A stretch of 64,000 nt of DNA from Hydrocarboniclastica marina (GTDB lineage: Bacteria; Pseudomonadota; Gammaproteobacteria; Pseudomonadales; Oleiphilaceae): contig NZ_CP031093.1 of the NCBI RefSeq assembly GCF_004851605.1, forward strand, positions 3,782,692 through 3,846,691. Direction: 5' to 3'. The notes under the pieces were generated by a model, which had not been told where the DNA came from, did not search any database, and worked only from the letters and a program-made list of their open reading frames with translations. This document shows positions 33,382 to 42,766 of the stretch, piece by piece; the stretch's first letter is position 1, and every line of letters begins with the position of its first letter. The translations under genes and the position numbers were made by a program.

Positions 33382-35094
33382 TTACTTCAGTTGATTGACG
33401 TAAATATTGGTGCGGGCGCCATCATGCTGATGCCACACGGCGAGGGCGCTGCCGTCCATCCCGATGGCGATCTGGGGGCTGCTCGCAGCGCCGGCATCAT
33501 CTGTTTCGATGAGCTCGGCAACCTGCCAGCCAGCGCCTGCCACGTAGCGATTTGCATAGATGTGATCGGTAACGCCGGCGTTCTGCTGCCACACGGCCAG
33601 CGCATTGCCCTTGGAGTCGAACGCAACCTGCGGACTGATGGCCCCGCCATTGCCGGTCTCGATGGGCTCTGCCCCCTGCCAGCCGCCGGCGACATAAAGG
33701 CTGGCAACGATGTCGCTTTGCACGCCGTCCCGCTTATGCCACACCGCCAGCGCATTGCCAGCATCATCGATAGCGATCTGCGGGAAGGACGCATTGCCTG
33801 CGTTTCCGGCCTCTATGGGCTCGTCAGTCTGCCAGCCTGTGCCGGCCACGTAGCGATTGAAATGAACGTTGTCGTAGGTGCCGTCATTCTGGACCCATAC
33901 CGCTAGTGCGTTACCGTCATTGTCAAACGCGATCTGTGGATCGTTCGCTGCACCGTTGCCGGTCTCAATCAGCTGGGAAACCTGCCAGCCGTTGCCAGCT
34001 ACATAGCGATTCGCGTAGATGTTGTTGCGGGAGCCGTCCCACTGTGCCCATACGGCTAGTGCGTTCCCATCGATGTCCACCGCGACCTGAGGGACGCTTG
34101 CATGGTTCCCGTTGGTCTCTATCGGCTCATCGCCCTGCCAGCCGCTGCCAGCCACGTAGCGGTTAGCATGAATAACTCGGCGACTACCGTCATCCTGGCG
34201 CCACACCGCCATCGCGCTGCCATCCGCGCCGAAGGCAATTTGCGGGTGCTCCGCAGTAGTGCTTCCGGTCTCGATCAGCTCAGCGCCCTGCCAGCCGCTG
34301 TCCGCAGTGTAGCGATTGGCGTAGATGCTGGTGGTGCTCCCATCGCTTTGTTGCCATACCGCAAGCGCATTACCAGCACCATCAACGGCGACCTGCGCAC
34401 CAAATACATTGGCGAGATTACTGGTTTCCAATAGTTCGACGGCCTGCCATCCGCTGCCAGCCACATAGCGGCTAGCGTAAATGCTGTAGTAGGTGCCGTC
34501 ATGCTGACGCCATACCGCCATCGCAGTACCATCAGCCGAGGTCGCAATCTGCGGGTCCGCAGCACGGCCAATGTCGGACATCTCAAGCAACTGCGCCTCG
34601 CCCCAGGCACCATCCTCAGTCGTGAACCGCCAGGTGTGCGCCGAAGCCATGGGGTTGCCAAGCAGGTCGGCGACCTCAGTCGTTACGCTGGCCTCGTATT
34701 CGGTGAGCAATGTCAGGCGGGCATCAGGCTCCAGCGTGGCAATGTTGGCGGCGCCGTCGAAGGTGACGGTGCCGGCCACGGCTGAGCCGGCCACTTCCTC
34801 CAGCAGCACAGTGCTGTTGCTGACACTGGTGCCCAGGACGTCTTCGTCGAATTCGGCGGTGAGGGCGATCGTGCGTGAAACGCCCGTTTCATCCGCTGCT
34901 GGCGTTGTTTGGACGACCGAGGGGCCTGTCGTGTCAGGCGTGTTTTCGCCACTGCCTGAGCTATCACCGCTCGAATCGCCACCCGCTGTCGGGCTACTGA
35001 CGCTGCCGCCGCTACTGCTGTCGTTGCAGCCGACGAGCAGGATTGCACTGAGTACGCAGACACTGCCCAGACGGACGATGTGGTTATAGTTCAT
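33382..35094 (-). CDS. lipoprotein with Ig-like domain and eight W-rich repeats
   Basis: A 570-residue protein. The signal peptide ends in the lipobox LVGC (about residues 20-23), followed by a Ser/Gly-rich linker. Residues about 55-155 form a bacterial Ig-like (SbsA/Big_5 type) domain (DTTGPSVVQTTPAADETGVS... HTWRFTTEDG). The rest consists of about eight repeats of roughly 50 residues, each with PQIAxDxxGNALAVWxQxDG and YANRYVAGSGWQ. The regular repeats suggest a beta-propeller. It would be anchored at the outer membrane or surface; binding partner unknown. Confidence 0.85.
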   Translation of the reverse strand: MNYNHIVRLGSVCVLSAILLVGCNDSSSGGSVSSPTAGGDSSGDSSGSGENTPDTTGPSVVQTTPAADETGVSRTIALTAEFDEDVLGTSVSNSTVLLEEVAGSAVAGTVTFDGAANIATLEPDARLTLLTEYEASVTTEVADLLGNPMASAHTWRFTTEDGAWGEAQLLEMSDIGRAADPQIATSADGTAMAVWRQHDGTYYSIYASRYVAGSGWQAVELLETSNLANVFGAQVAVDGAGNALAVWQQSDGSTTSIYANRYTADSGWQGAELIETGSTTAEHPQIAFGADGSAMAVWRQDDGSRRVIHANRYVAGSGWQGDEPIETNGNHASVPQVAVDIDGNALAVWAQWDGSRNNIYANRYVAGNGWQVSQLIETGNGAANDPQIAFDNDGNALAVWVQNDGTYDNVHFNRYVAGTGWQTDEPIEAGNAGNASFPQIAIDDAGNALAVWHKRDGVQSDIVASLYVAGGWQGAEPIETGNGGAISPQVAFDSKGNALAVWQQNAGVTDHIYANRYVAGAGWQVAELIETDDAGAASSPQIAIGMDGSALAVWHQHDGARTNIYVNQLK

Positions 35095-35489
35095 GCGTGT
35101 TGCCTCTGATTTGCAGTGATGACGTCGCTCATTTCCACCCGACGAATCAGGCGGTTGATGCAGGGCAATTCCGAGTGATGATTCGCGCGAGGTTCAGTGT
35201 CACCCGCCACGGGGTTACGCCTGGCAGTCTCGACAGAAACGGCGTTTCCGGTGATGGCGGAGGTCACACAAACGACAGATAGGCTTTTGCTGAACATCGG
35301 AAATTTCGAGCCCTGTTTTCCCGCAAGGCGGGGATTTAGTTCACAGGCTGAAATCTATGTGATGTATTTAATTGCGGCCACTAACAAAAATCTCAAAACT
35401 CACAACTGAGCGCTAGTCCAGCCGGGGATTCCGTAAGCTAAAACAAACGCTTCGGCGCGCTGGCTAACTCAGTAATGCATCCGCAGCAC
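35095..35489. other. intergenic region upstream of the lipoprotein gene
   Basis: A 395-bp stretch with no supported gene. It separates the lipoprotein start from the end of the response-regulator gene and should contain the lipoprotein promoter on the - strand. No repeats or RNA genes were recognised. Confidence 0.4.
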
Positions 35490-36203
35490 TCAGCCAGACC
35501 CGCTGACGAACACTAACCCTTTGCCAAATATGGCGTTTATCGGCAGCCTGAGGCGTTTATCGCGGGCCTTTTTACGTAGTCTGCTCATGATGACGTCAAT
35601 ACGATGTCCACTGGCCTCTGTTGCAAACCGATACATTTCTTCCGCCAGCACCTCTTTCGACATGACGACATCCGGCGCATTCAGAAGAATAGAGACCAGG
35701 GAAAACTCCTGCTGCGAGAGCCTCAGACTCTTCCCTGCAGGCGAAATCAGCTGGCAGCCAATATGGTCGAGCGCCCATTTGCTAGGGCTTCCTGCAGCCT
35801 GGGGAGGAGAAGAAGCCTGGCTCCCCCGCCGCTCAAGCTGGTACCAGAGCGCTTCGATAGACGACAGCAGATGGGGAAAACTGAGCGGTTTTACCAGGTA
35901 CTGGTCCGCCCCCAGCCTGAGCCCTTCGGCACGGTCTTCCTGGGCACCACGGGCCGAGATGACAATCAGCCCGAAGCGGTCGAGTGTCCGGAGGTGCTCG
36001 ATGACCCCTAGACCGTCTTCCCCCGGTAACCCTATATCCACCAGCACAATATCAGCCCTGTCCGCATGTAACTGCTTCCAGAAGTGCTCCGCGCTGCCAG
36101 CGCCCCAGGCCGCATAGCCGTTGCGCTCCAGAAAGAAAATCAGCTCCTCTCGCAGGTCTTCACTGTCTTCTATAACAGCCACTGCAGGCTTTGGGGCAGT
36201 CAT
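35490..36203 (-). CDS. OmpR-type response regulator
   Basis: A 237-residue two-domain protein. The receiver domain (residues 6-118) has the acidic pocket (E12, D13), the phospho-acceptor Asp in VLVDIGLPGEDG (about D56) and the Lys of YLVKPLS (about K105). A linker with PPQAAGSPS follows. The C-terminal winged helix (about 140-235) is of the Trans_reg_C type. It lies 91 bp after the sensor kinase gene on the same strand and is presumably its partner. Targets are unknown. Confidence 0.9.
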   Translation of the reverse strand: MTAPKPAVAVIEDSEDLREELIFFLERNGYAAWGAGSAEHFWKQLHADRADIVLVDIGLPGEDGLGVIEHLRTLDRFGLIVISARGAQEDRAEGLRLGADQYLVKPLSFPHLLSSIEALWYQLERRGSQASSPPQAAGSPSKWALDHIGCQLISPAGKSLRLSQQEFSLVSILLNAPDVVMSKEVLAEEMYRFATEASGHRIDVIMSRLRKKARDKRLRLPINAIFGKGLVFVSGSG

Positions 36204-36294
36204 CCGGCTCCTCTTCTGTGCTGCTGATACATCCAGCGAGACTTCTGCTCACTGACCTTCGTCGCCACCTGAACTGTAGGTGAACTCTTCGGGC

Positions 36295-38346
36295 TCAATC
36301 CTGGCAGGGTACGGTAAAGAGAAAACGGCAGCCGCGCTCGGAATTCTCAGCCAGTTCCAGGCGCCCGGCATGGGCTTCAACGATCTGGCGGGCCACGTAC
36401 AAACCCAATCCGACCCCTTCGCCGCCGCTCGCTCCGGCCACCGTGCGACGGTACCGTTCGAAGATGTGGGGAACCATCGATTGGGGCACCCCGTCCCCGT
36501 CATCTGACACGGACAGGGTGAAACCGCCACCCCCGGTCCGACATTCCACCGCAACCGTACCACGCCCTGAATACTTCACCGCGTTGTCCATGACGTTCGC
36601 CAGGGCTATTCTCATCAGTGCGGGATCTACCCGTATTTCCGGCCCGGCACCCTCAGAGTTCCCGACCTCCTGCCCGTCGATCGTAATCTTCAACTCATGT
36701 CTGTCCGAGAGGCTTACTATCGCCGCCGCAGAGTGAATCAGGTCAAAGAGGTGCGTTGGCTGGCGCTCGACATAAAGCGCGTTGGCCGACAGTCGGGCGT
36801 CGGCCAGGCAGTTGTCGGTAAGCTGGGTCAGGCGGTCAACCGCCCGCTCCATTTTCTGGAACCGGACCTCCTGTTGGTCTTTCTCCAGCCCACCTCCGCG
36901 CAGGTTTTGCAGCGTCGCCGACATGATCGCGAGCGGCGTCCTGAACTCGTGTGAAACCATGCCCATGAACTGTCGCTGATGGAAACGCGCTTCCCGCTCG
37001 ATATCCAGTTCATAGGCAAGCTGCTCACTCTCTTGTTGTGCCCGCCGCTGCTGGAGAATACGTGAACTGGCAATGCCCATGACCAGCAGCATGTTAACCA
37101 CCAGCATGTACTGCCAGAGGAGATAGATATCGGCATTGAAATTTATCAGACCGAAAACAGACGACAACGCCAGCACGCTCGCAGCCATGAGTAGCAGGGG
37201 GCTGGCGGCCATGAGAAGCGTGCTTGCCTTGAGCCGCTCAACCCAGAGAATGTAGGCGGCGATCACCAGCAACGCTATCGCCGTGCAGAAATAGGCGATC
37301 GCCTGAACCGTCATGACATGCCCAAAAAGACCCAGCGGTATGCTGATAATGAACAAGCTTAATGCGGCAGCCGCGCCAGTCACCCAGGCATAAATACGGG
37401 GTACATGGTCCCTCAAACCGAGGCATTCCGCGGCGAGCCACAACAGGGCCGGATAGGCCAACAGCACCGAGACACTCGTCAGGTAGTGCTGCAGGTGTAA
37501 GCCCCACACCGGTAGCAACCAGTCAACGTAGCCCTGGATGCAGGCGACAACCAGGTAACTCACCGAAAAGGTGAAAATTGACCACAAAAGACGCCCGCCG
37601 AATGCCAGCGCCAGGTATAGAGCCAGGATAGTGGAGATGGCCGCCAGGCCGAAATAGAACCCCCAGAACGTGTCCTTGAGACTGGCAGCATTCATGAACG
37701 AGCCAGGGTCCCAGAGAGTGGCATACAACAGCGTGGCACTTGTACTCTGCAGCCTGACGATGAACTCATAGCCATCGCCACCCTGGGGCGTGGGCAAGCG
37801 CAGCACCGGGAAACGATAGTCCAGGTCCCCGCGGGGCATCGGTGAGAGATCGCCAAACTCACGGATCAGCCAGTCCGTATCGATACCCGCTTCCCGATAG
37901 TACACCCGTAAATGGTCTATGTACGTGGGCGCCAGGCGGAGCCATTGTTCGCCCTGGGAAAAGGCTGCCTGGGGAACGTGAAAGGCTAACCAATAGACGC
38001 CGTCGACGTAGCCGACCGCGAAGATGTCGCGTTGCGTGCGCTGAATACGCTGGAGCCGACGTGCCGCCTCATCGAAGGTCAGTGCCTGTTCATCCTCCGC
38101 CAGCAAACCATAGGGAATGTCCGGCCCGAGAACCGAAGACGGCTCCGACGCATAAGACGAGGAGGGCGAGAGTGCAAGAAGCAACCCGAGCACGCACAGC
38201 AGTGTCAGAGGGAACCCCCTCTGCCTCGTAATTTCCTGACACTTGAGAGTGAATAATCTGACTGGCAGCACGCACATCATGGAGACCGGCTGTCCCGTAA
38301 TAATCTGAACGCTCCCGGAAACGCCGGAAACCCCTAACCGGGCCAT
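36295..38346 (-). CDS. 7TMR-DISM sensor histidine kinase
   Basis: A frame of 683 codons; the N-terminus is uncertain because neither ATG 38346 nor ATG 38280 has a good ribosome site, and the signal/anchor helix (LTLLCVLGLLLALSPSSSYA) starts near residue 48. The protein has a periplasmic 7TMR-DISM sensing domain, seven membrane helices (about 220-420), a coiled linker and a HisKA domain with SHEFRTPL (the H is phosphorylated). The HATPase follows with N-box NVMDNAVKYS, G1 SDDGDGVP and G2 GEGVGLGLYVA. Partnered with the response regulator just downstream. Confidence 0.9.
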   Translation of the reverse strand: MARLGVSGVSGSVQIITGQPVSMMCVLPVRLFTLKCQEITRQRGFPLTLLCVLGLLLALSPSSSYASEPSSVLGPDIPYGLLAEDEQALTFDEAARRLQRIQRTQRDIFAVGYVDGVYWLAFHVPQAAFSQGEQWLRLAPTYIDHLRVYYREAGIDTDWLIREFGDLSPMPRGDLDYRFPVLRLPTPQGGDGYEFIVRLQSTSATLLYATLWDPGSFMNAASLKDTFWGFYFGLAAISTILALYLALAFGGRLLWSIFTFSVSYLVVACIQGYVDWLLPVWGLHLQHYLTSVSVLLAYPALLWLAAECLGLRDHVPRIYAWVTGAAAALSLFIISIPLGLFGHVMTVQAIAYFCTAIALLVIAAYILWVERLKASTLLMAASPLLLMAASVLALSSVFGLINFNADIYLLWQYMLVVNMLLVMGIASSRILQQRRAQQESEQLAYELDIEREARFHQRQFMGMVSHEFRTPLAIMSATLQNLRGGGLEKDQQEVRFQKMERAVDRLTQLTDNCLADARLSANALYVERQPTHLFDLIHSAAAIVSLSDRHELKITIDGQEVGNSEGAGPEIRVDPALMRIALANVMDNAVKYSGRGTVAVECRTGGGGFTLSVSDDGDGVPQSMVPHIFERYRRTVAGASGGEGVGLGLYVARQIVEAHAGRLELAENSERGCRFLFTVPCQD

Positions 38347-38385
38347 TATGCACTTTTGTGGTCGGTTGCGCGTCGCACTTCAGGC

Positions 38386-39162
38386 TCACAAAGAGGAGCA
38401 GGCATGCCCGTTATCGACCACCAGTTCAGCACCGGTCATGGCCTGGCTGGCGTCAGACGCCAGCAGGACAAGCGCGCCATCCAGATCTTGGGGCTGGCAG
38501 AATCGGCGCATGGGGATGCGCTTCTTCAGTCGGTCTCCGGCGTCGCTGCGGAGAAAGGCTTCGTTGATCTCTGTCATCACATAGCCGGGCGCGAGCGCGT
38601 TGACCCGGATGTTGTAGCGTGCGAGTTCCAGAGCCATTGCGCGGGTCAGATGGGACAGCCCTGCCTTGGCTGCACAGTAGGGTCCGACCCCGCCGGCCAG
38701 GCGGCTGGCCAGGATCGAAGTGACATTGATAATACTGCCGCCCCGGCCTGCGTCAGCCATTGCGCGGGCCGACTCCTGAGCGACGAGCCAGGCGCCTTTG
38801 AGATTGGTCTGGAGGATCGCATTCCAGTCCGCGTCGGTGTAGTCGAGCGCTGCCTTGGTATCACTGACACCGGCGTTGTTGACCACGACATCAATACCGC
38901 CCAGGCGCCTTATCACTTCTTCCAGGCAGGCCACTACCGAGGCCCGGTCGGTGACGTCCAGCGCTATGGCTTCAGCCTCGCCGCCCTTGCGCCGGATATC
39001 CGCCACCAGTTCATCTAGCCGCTCTACCCGCCGTGCGGCGACAGCAACCCTGGCACCAGACTGGGCCAACATCTTCGCGAAATGCCGGCCCAGGCCACTG
39101 GAGGCGCCGGTTACGAGGATACACTTTCCGGCCAGATCAAACAGGGGGCTTAGCGCGTTCAT
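38386..39162 (-). CDS. SDR-family oxidoreductase (LvaD-like)
   Basis: A 258-residue classical short-chain dehydrogenase: cofactor motif TGASSGLG (residues 19-26), NNAG (about 95-98) and catalytic YCAAK (about 162-166). It overlaps the acyl-CoA dehydrogenase gene by four bases and is the last gene of the five-gene operon. In the levulinate (lva) pathway of Pseudomonas the SDR LvaD is a subunit or partner in converting the phosphorylated or enoyl-CoA intermediates to 3-hydroxyacyl-CoA. The exact substrate here is unknown. Confidence 0.82.
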   Translation of the reverse strand: MNALSPLFDLAGKCILVTGASSGLGRHFAKMLAQSGARVAVAARRVERLDELVADIRRKGGEAEAIALDVTDRASVVACLEEVIRRLGGIDVVVNNAGVSDTKAALDYTDADWNAILQTNLKGAWLVAQESARAMADAGRGGSIINVTSILASRLAGGVGPYCAAKAGLSHLTRAMALELARYNIRVNALAPGYVMTEINEAFLRSDAGDRLKKRIPMRRFCQPQDLDGALVLLASDASQAMTGAELVVDNGHACSSL

Positions 39163-40340
39163 GACCGTCCTGCTCCCTCGTCTTCCCGGGCCATGATTTT
39201 CCTGGCCAGGCTCATACGGTGCACTTCGTTGGGGCCGTCATAGATCCGGAACCCGCGCGCATCCTTGAAAATCCGCTCAACAATGCTTTCGCCCGACACA
39301 CCCTGGCCGCCCAGCACCTGTACGCACCGGTCGATAACCCGCCAGATACCCTCGGAGCTGATCACCTTGGCCATGCTGGATTCCACATTGCCACGTCCGC
39401 CGCTGTCCAGCACCCAGGCGCAGTGATAAATGGTGAGCCGGGTAGTCAGCATGTCCATTTCATTGTCTGCCAGCATGAACCCGACCCCCTGGTGATCGCC
39501 CAGTCGCTTACCGAAGGACTCCCGTGTGCGGGCATAGCGACAGGCTTCGTCATGGGCGCGCTGAGCCGCGCCGAGCCAGCGCATACAGTGGGTAAGCCGC
39601 GCCGGCGCCAGACGGACCTGGGCGTAGCGGAAGCCCCTGCCCACCTCGCCGAGAACATCGCTGGCGGGAACGCGTAAATTGTCAAAGCGGACAACGCCAT
39701 GACCGCCCGTGAAGCAGGAGTCCATCGCGTCCATCATGCGCTCAACGATGAAGCCCGGCCGGTCAGTATCGGTGAGAAACATGGTGGCGTTGCCATCTTC
39801 CGTTCGGGCCATGATGATGGCAAAACCCGCGCCCTCGGCACCGGTTATCAGCCACTTGTGGCCGTTGATAACATAGTCATCCCCGTCCCTGACCGCCGTC
39901 GTTTGCAGCATCGAAGGGTCTGAACCGGCGCCGGGTGCCGGCTCGGTCATGGCGAAACAGGACCTTATCTGGCCTGCAGCAAGCGGTCGCAACCAGCGTT
40001 CCTTTTGCGCGTCCGAGGCAACAATATCGAGCAGATGGATGTTGCCTTCGTCGGGCGCGTGAATGTTCATGGCCGTGGGCCCAAGCGGGGAGTAGCCGGC
40101 TTCCTCGAAAATCACCGCCTTGGCGACATGGGACAGTTCCATCCCGCCCATGCCCACCGAGGCATGCGGGGTCAGCAATCCGTGATGCCGGGCTCGCGCC
40201 ACCAGCTCGTTGCGGAGTGCCTCACTGGGACCGTGGGAGGTCTGCCTGGGGTCGCGCTCCATCGGGATGACCTCTTCCCGGATGAATTGACGGACCCGCG
40301 ATTGCATCGATTTTACGTCGTCGCTTAGTTCAAAGTTCAT
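39159..40340 (-). CDS. acyl-CoA dehydrogenase-family protein (LvaC-like)
   Basis: A 393-residue protein from ATG 40340 (a GTG five codons upstream is possible). The family order is intact: N-terminal helical domain, CFAMTEPAPGAGSDP (about 127-141), GHKWLITGAEGAGFAIIMART and the C-terminal RIYDGPNEVHRMSLAR. It belongs to the ACAD10/11-like branch. In the lva pathway, LvaC acts on the 4-phosphoacyl-CoA made by LvaAB rather than as a simple dehydrogenase. It is followed by the SDR with a four-base overlap and preceded by a histidine phosphatase gene. Confidence 0.87.
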   Translation of the reverse strand: MNFELSDDVKSMQSRVRQFIREEVIPMERDPRQTSHGPSEALRNELVARARHHGLLTPHASVGMGGMELSHVAKAVIFEEAGYSPLGPTAMNIHAPDEGNIHLLDIVASDAQKERWLRPLAAGQIRSCFAMTEPAPGAGSDPSMLQTTAVRDGDDYVINGHKWLITGAEGAGFAIIMARTEDGNATMFLTDTDRPGFIVERMMDAMDSCFTGGHGVVRFDNLRVPASDVLGEVGRGFRYAQVRLAPARLTHCMRWLGAAQRAHDEACRYARTRESFGKRLGDHQGVGFMLADNEMDMLTTRLTIYHCAWVLDSGGRGNVESSMAKVISSEGIWRVIDRCVQVLGGQGVSGESIVERIFKDARGFRIYDGPNEVHRMSLARKIMAREDEGAGRS

Positions 40341-40395
40341 GCTGTTTCCGGCCACAGGTTAACTGAGAGCAGATCCGACTCACGGGTGTGGTGCA

Positions 40396-41106
40396 TCACA
40401 TCGCCAGCATCGACTGGGCAATGCGATCCATCACAGTCAGCCGGTCCCCCTTCTTGGTTATGTTATAGGGTGTAAAGTTGAGCAGGCGTACGAAGGCAGC
40501 GTCGACAGTACCGTCGGCACGGCAGTCGACGTCTACAATGTTGAGGCATGCCGCATCCTGTTCCAGGGAGGCGATCACTGTGCGGTCCCCGCTGAGAAGC
40601 CAACCTATGAGTATGCGGTTGACTGCGTCATGGCTGGCCACGATCGCGTCCTGCCAGTTGGGCTCAGCCAGAAACGCCCGGAACCATCCCAGTACCCGAT
40701 CGCTGAAATCATCCCAGGGCTCGCCCCGCAGGAATCGCGTGTCTGGCAATCGGGCGTCGCCGTACGCGCCGTTTACTTCAGCACCATACGCTGCAATGGG
40801 AATCTCGCGCAGACGCCCGGCCTTCACTTCACGCAGGGCCGCAAGGTGCTCAGGCGCACCGGCGCGCGGTGGCTGGCTGAGAACCATTTCCAGCGTCTGC
40901 TGCGCCCGAGGGTAGTCCGAACTGACCGCGCGGTCCACGACGACATCAGCCAGCACCTGTCGTAGCGCCGCCACCTGGGTCTCGCCATCGGCCGAGAGGC
41001 GAACGGTGCGTGGGTCCAGTGGCTGCCCCTGAGCACCGAAGTAGCTGACATGCCCGTGGCGGACCAGATAGAGCCTCCGTCGGCGCAGGCCGGTTTCGCC
41101 CGCCAT
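40396..41106 (-). CDS. histidine phosphatase-family protein inside the lva-like operon
   Basis: A 236-residue phosphoglycerate-mutase-fold protein with the catalytic LVRHGHVS (residues 13-20) and the second histidine in IVASHDAVNRIL (about 159-170). It starts one base into the stop of the previous gene and so is co-translated with it. The characterised Pseudomonas lva operon has no such gene between lvaB and lvaC. It could remove phosphate from a stalled 4-phosphoacyl intermediate or from a nucleotide; this is inference. Confidence 0.85.
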   Translation of the reverse strand: MAGETGLRRRRLYLVRHGHVSYFGAQGQPLDPRTVRLSADGETQVAALRQVLADVVVDRAVSSDYPRAQQTLEMVLSQPPRAGAPEHLAALREVKAGRLREIPIAAYGAEVNGAYGDARLPDTRFLRGEPWDDFSDRVLGWFRAFLAEPNWQDAIVASHDAVNRILIGWLLSGDRTVIASLEQDAACLNIVDVDCRADGTVDAAFVRLLNFTPYNITKKGDRLTVMDRIAQSMLAM

Positions 41107-41486
41107 TACCGTTGCCCTGCCGTCGCAGTGATGACTTTGGGATTACTGATGCTGAGCGCGTCCAGGGTGTTCTCAAGCAGGACTTTTTCCAGCTGTTGCC
41201 TCTCTGGCCCGGGCCCGTCGAAACGCCCGGCCCTGATTGCCGCAGCCAGCGCTGCACGAGAATCGGCTAAAGAGCCGCCCTCGGCGTCAGCCAGAAAGCT
41301 GAGCAACGAGGCTTTTTCTGCGCTGTCTATCGCGGCCCCGTCTTTGGCCTCCCGGGCCGCGATGCCCATGGCGCTGGCTATCATCTGTACCTCGTAGCGC
41401 AAATTGTCGGGAACAGCGGGCAGAATCTGATCAATGAGTAAGGTCTGGGCAGTACCGAGCAGTTCATGGGCATCAGGACGGTTCAT
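41106..41486 (-). CDS. DUF6285 protein (LvaB-like)
   Basis: A 126-residue helical protein beginning MNRPDAHELLGTAQTLLIDQILPAVPDNLRYEVQMIASAMGIAAREA, which matches the small DUF6285 family. Members lie next to a phosphotransferase and acyl-CoA dehydrogenase. In the lva system the equivalent small protein LvaB is required with LvaA for phosphorylating 4-hydroxyacyl-CoA. It overlaps the phosphotransferase gene by four bases (ATGA) and the phosphatase gene by one, so stoichiometric translation is likely. Confidence 0.83.
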   Translation of the reverse strand: MNRPDAHELLGTAQTLLIDQILPAVPDNLRYEVQMIASAMGIAAREAKDGAAIDSAEKASLLSFLADAEGGSLADSRAALAAAIRAGRFDGPGPERQQLEKVLLENTLDALSISNPKVITATAGQR

Positions 41487-42544
41487 GCACTGTCTCCTGT
41501 GAGTTTGAGTATCTCGTACTCCAGTTCAGGCACCATGCGCCCGGTCAGGGCCAGCTCCAGCGAGTGCTGGCGACCGGAAAGATGACGCTCGGCCTGCTGT
41601 ACCGCGACAATGGCCCACCGGACATGGGCCATAAGCTGCCAGTAGCGCAGTGCTTCAGCTGAGATCTGTCGCGGGATCACTGCTGCGTAACCCGCCATGA
41701 AATCGTCCAGATGGCCGATACCCCCGGCTACTCTGGCTGTGTTGCCGAAACGCCAGCACTTGGCCGTAAACCAGCCGATATCCTCGCGCCAGTCGCCCCA
41801 CCCTGTGAACTCCCAGTCGAGAATGCCCGATACCGCACCTTGATCAACCATGAAGTTGCCGGTCCTGAAATCCCGGTGCACCAGACACGCGGCCTCTGGC
41901 TTGGGCTTATGGATCTGCAGCCAGCGCAAGCCCCACTCGATTACCGGGAACGCGTCGTCCAGTGCATCCAGGAAACCGCGGTACTCATCAATAGTAGCCT
42001 GGGCCGGATCAGCCGCAGGTGCGGGAAGAAAGTTCAGGTCATCGACCGGCGGTCGGATCAGGTGAAGCCGGGCAAGGTTGCCGCCCAACTCCCGGCAGAG
42101 CCTGGCGGTGTCGGGTACCAGGGAAGCATCCCTGACCAGTCGATGGCCCGCCGCGGTGCCACCGACCGCTTCCATGAGGAAAAAATCACGACCGATGACG
42201 GCGGGGTCGCGGCAGAGCCAAAGCGGTTTTGGCACCTGGACGCCAGCGCCGTGGACCGCCTTGAGCACCGCGTATTCAGCCGCTCGCGACATACTTACGT
42301 TGACTGCCGTGGGCGAATCTGTGCGCAGCACCCAGCGGCGCGCCCCTTGCCACTGCCCGGCGGGAACGTCGACATGGAGCATCCAGTTCTCCTGAATCGC
42401 GCCACCGGACAAACGTTCAAGCGATCGTATCTGAACCCCAGCTCTGCCGGTTTGCTCTGAGAGATAGTTACTCAACGCGACCCGAAGTCGGCTGAAGTCC
42501 TGCTCCTGGCCGCCGTCCTGCGTAGCGGCTGCGGTTGCTGCCAT
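41483..42544 (-). CDS. APH-family phosphotransferase (LvaA-like)
   Basis: A 353-residue kinase-like protein from ATG 42544 (AAAGGT upstream; the frame opens at 42643). Kinase-fold motifs: a nucleotide-binding loop region near RRWVLRTDSP, the catalytic loop CLVHRDFRTGNFMV (HxDxxxxN type) and ILDWEFTGWGD for metal binding. It is of the acyl-CoA dehydrogenase-linked phosphotransferase branch (ACAD10/11, LvaA), which phosphorylates the 4-hydroxyl of acyl-CoA esters. It is the first gene of the operon, transcribed from a sigma-54 promoter 40 bases upstream. Confidence 0.87.
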   Translation of the reverse strand: MAATAAATQDGGQEQDFSRLRVALSNYLSEQTGRAGVQIRSLERLSGGAIQENWMLHVDVPAGQWQGARRWVLRTDSPTAVNVSMSRAAEYAVLKAVHGAGVQVPKPLWLCRDPAVIGRDFFLMEAVGGTAAGHRLVRDASLVPDTARLCRELGGNLARLHLIRPPVDDLNFLPAPAADPAQATIDEYRGFLDALDDAFPVIEWGLRWLQIHKPKPEAACLVHRDFRTGNFMVDQGAVSGILDWEFTGWGDWREDIGWFTAKCWRFGNTARVAGGIGHLDDFMAGYAAVIPRQISAEALRYWQLMAHVRWAIVAVQQAERHLSGRQHSLELALTGRMVPELEYEILKLTGDSA

Positions 42545-42584
42545 GGGAGTACCTTTCAACTGGCGAATAAGTTCGCAGGGGTGG

Positions 42585-42600
42585 AGCAACATCAGTGCCA
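42585..42600 (-). promoter_or_regulatory. sigma-54 (-24/-12) promoter of the lva-like operon
   Basis: On the - strand the sequence reads TGGCAC-TGATG-TTGCT, a perfect match to the sigma-54 consensus TGGCAC-N5-TTGCW (-24 element at 42600-42595, -12 element at 42589-42585). Transcription would start near 42574, about 30 bases before the phosphotransferase ATG. The divergent activator gene has an intact GAFTGT-type loop. Confidence 0.88.
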
Positions 42601-42766
42601 GCCGGCAAAGGCGAGAACGAAATACTCCTTTTTTCCTTTGCATACAGCGCGTTGAAGGCCAATATCGAGACTTAAGCCGGGCAATGCCCTAAGCAGAATT
42701 TCAAAACTGAAACAGACGAAGTCAGTTCTGATACACTTTGGCGATCTCCCCTGCCACGAAGGCCCC

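Noticed and set aside
35596-36011. Antisense frames over the response regulator
   Set aside because: Shadows of the OmpR-type gene, which has all receiver and winged-helix motifs in its own frame.
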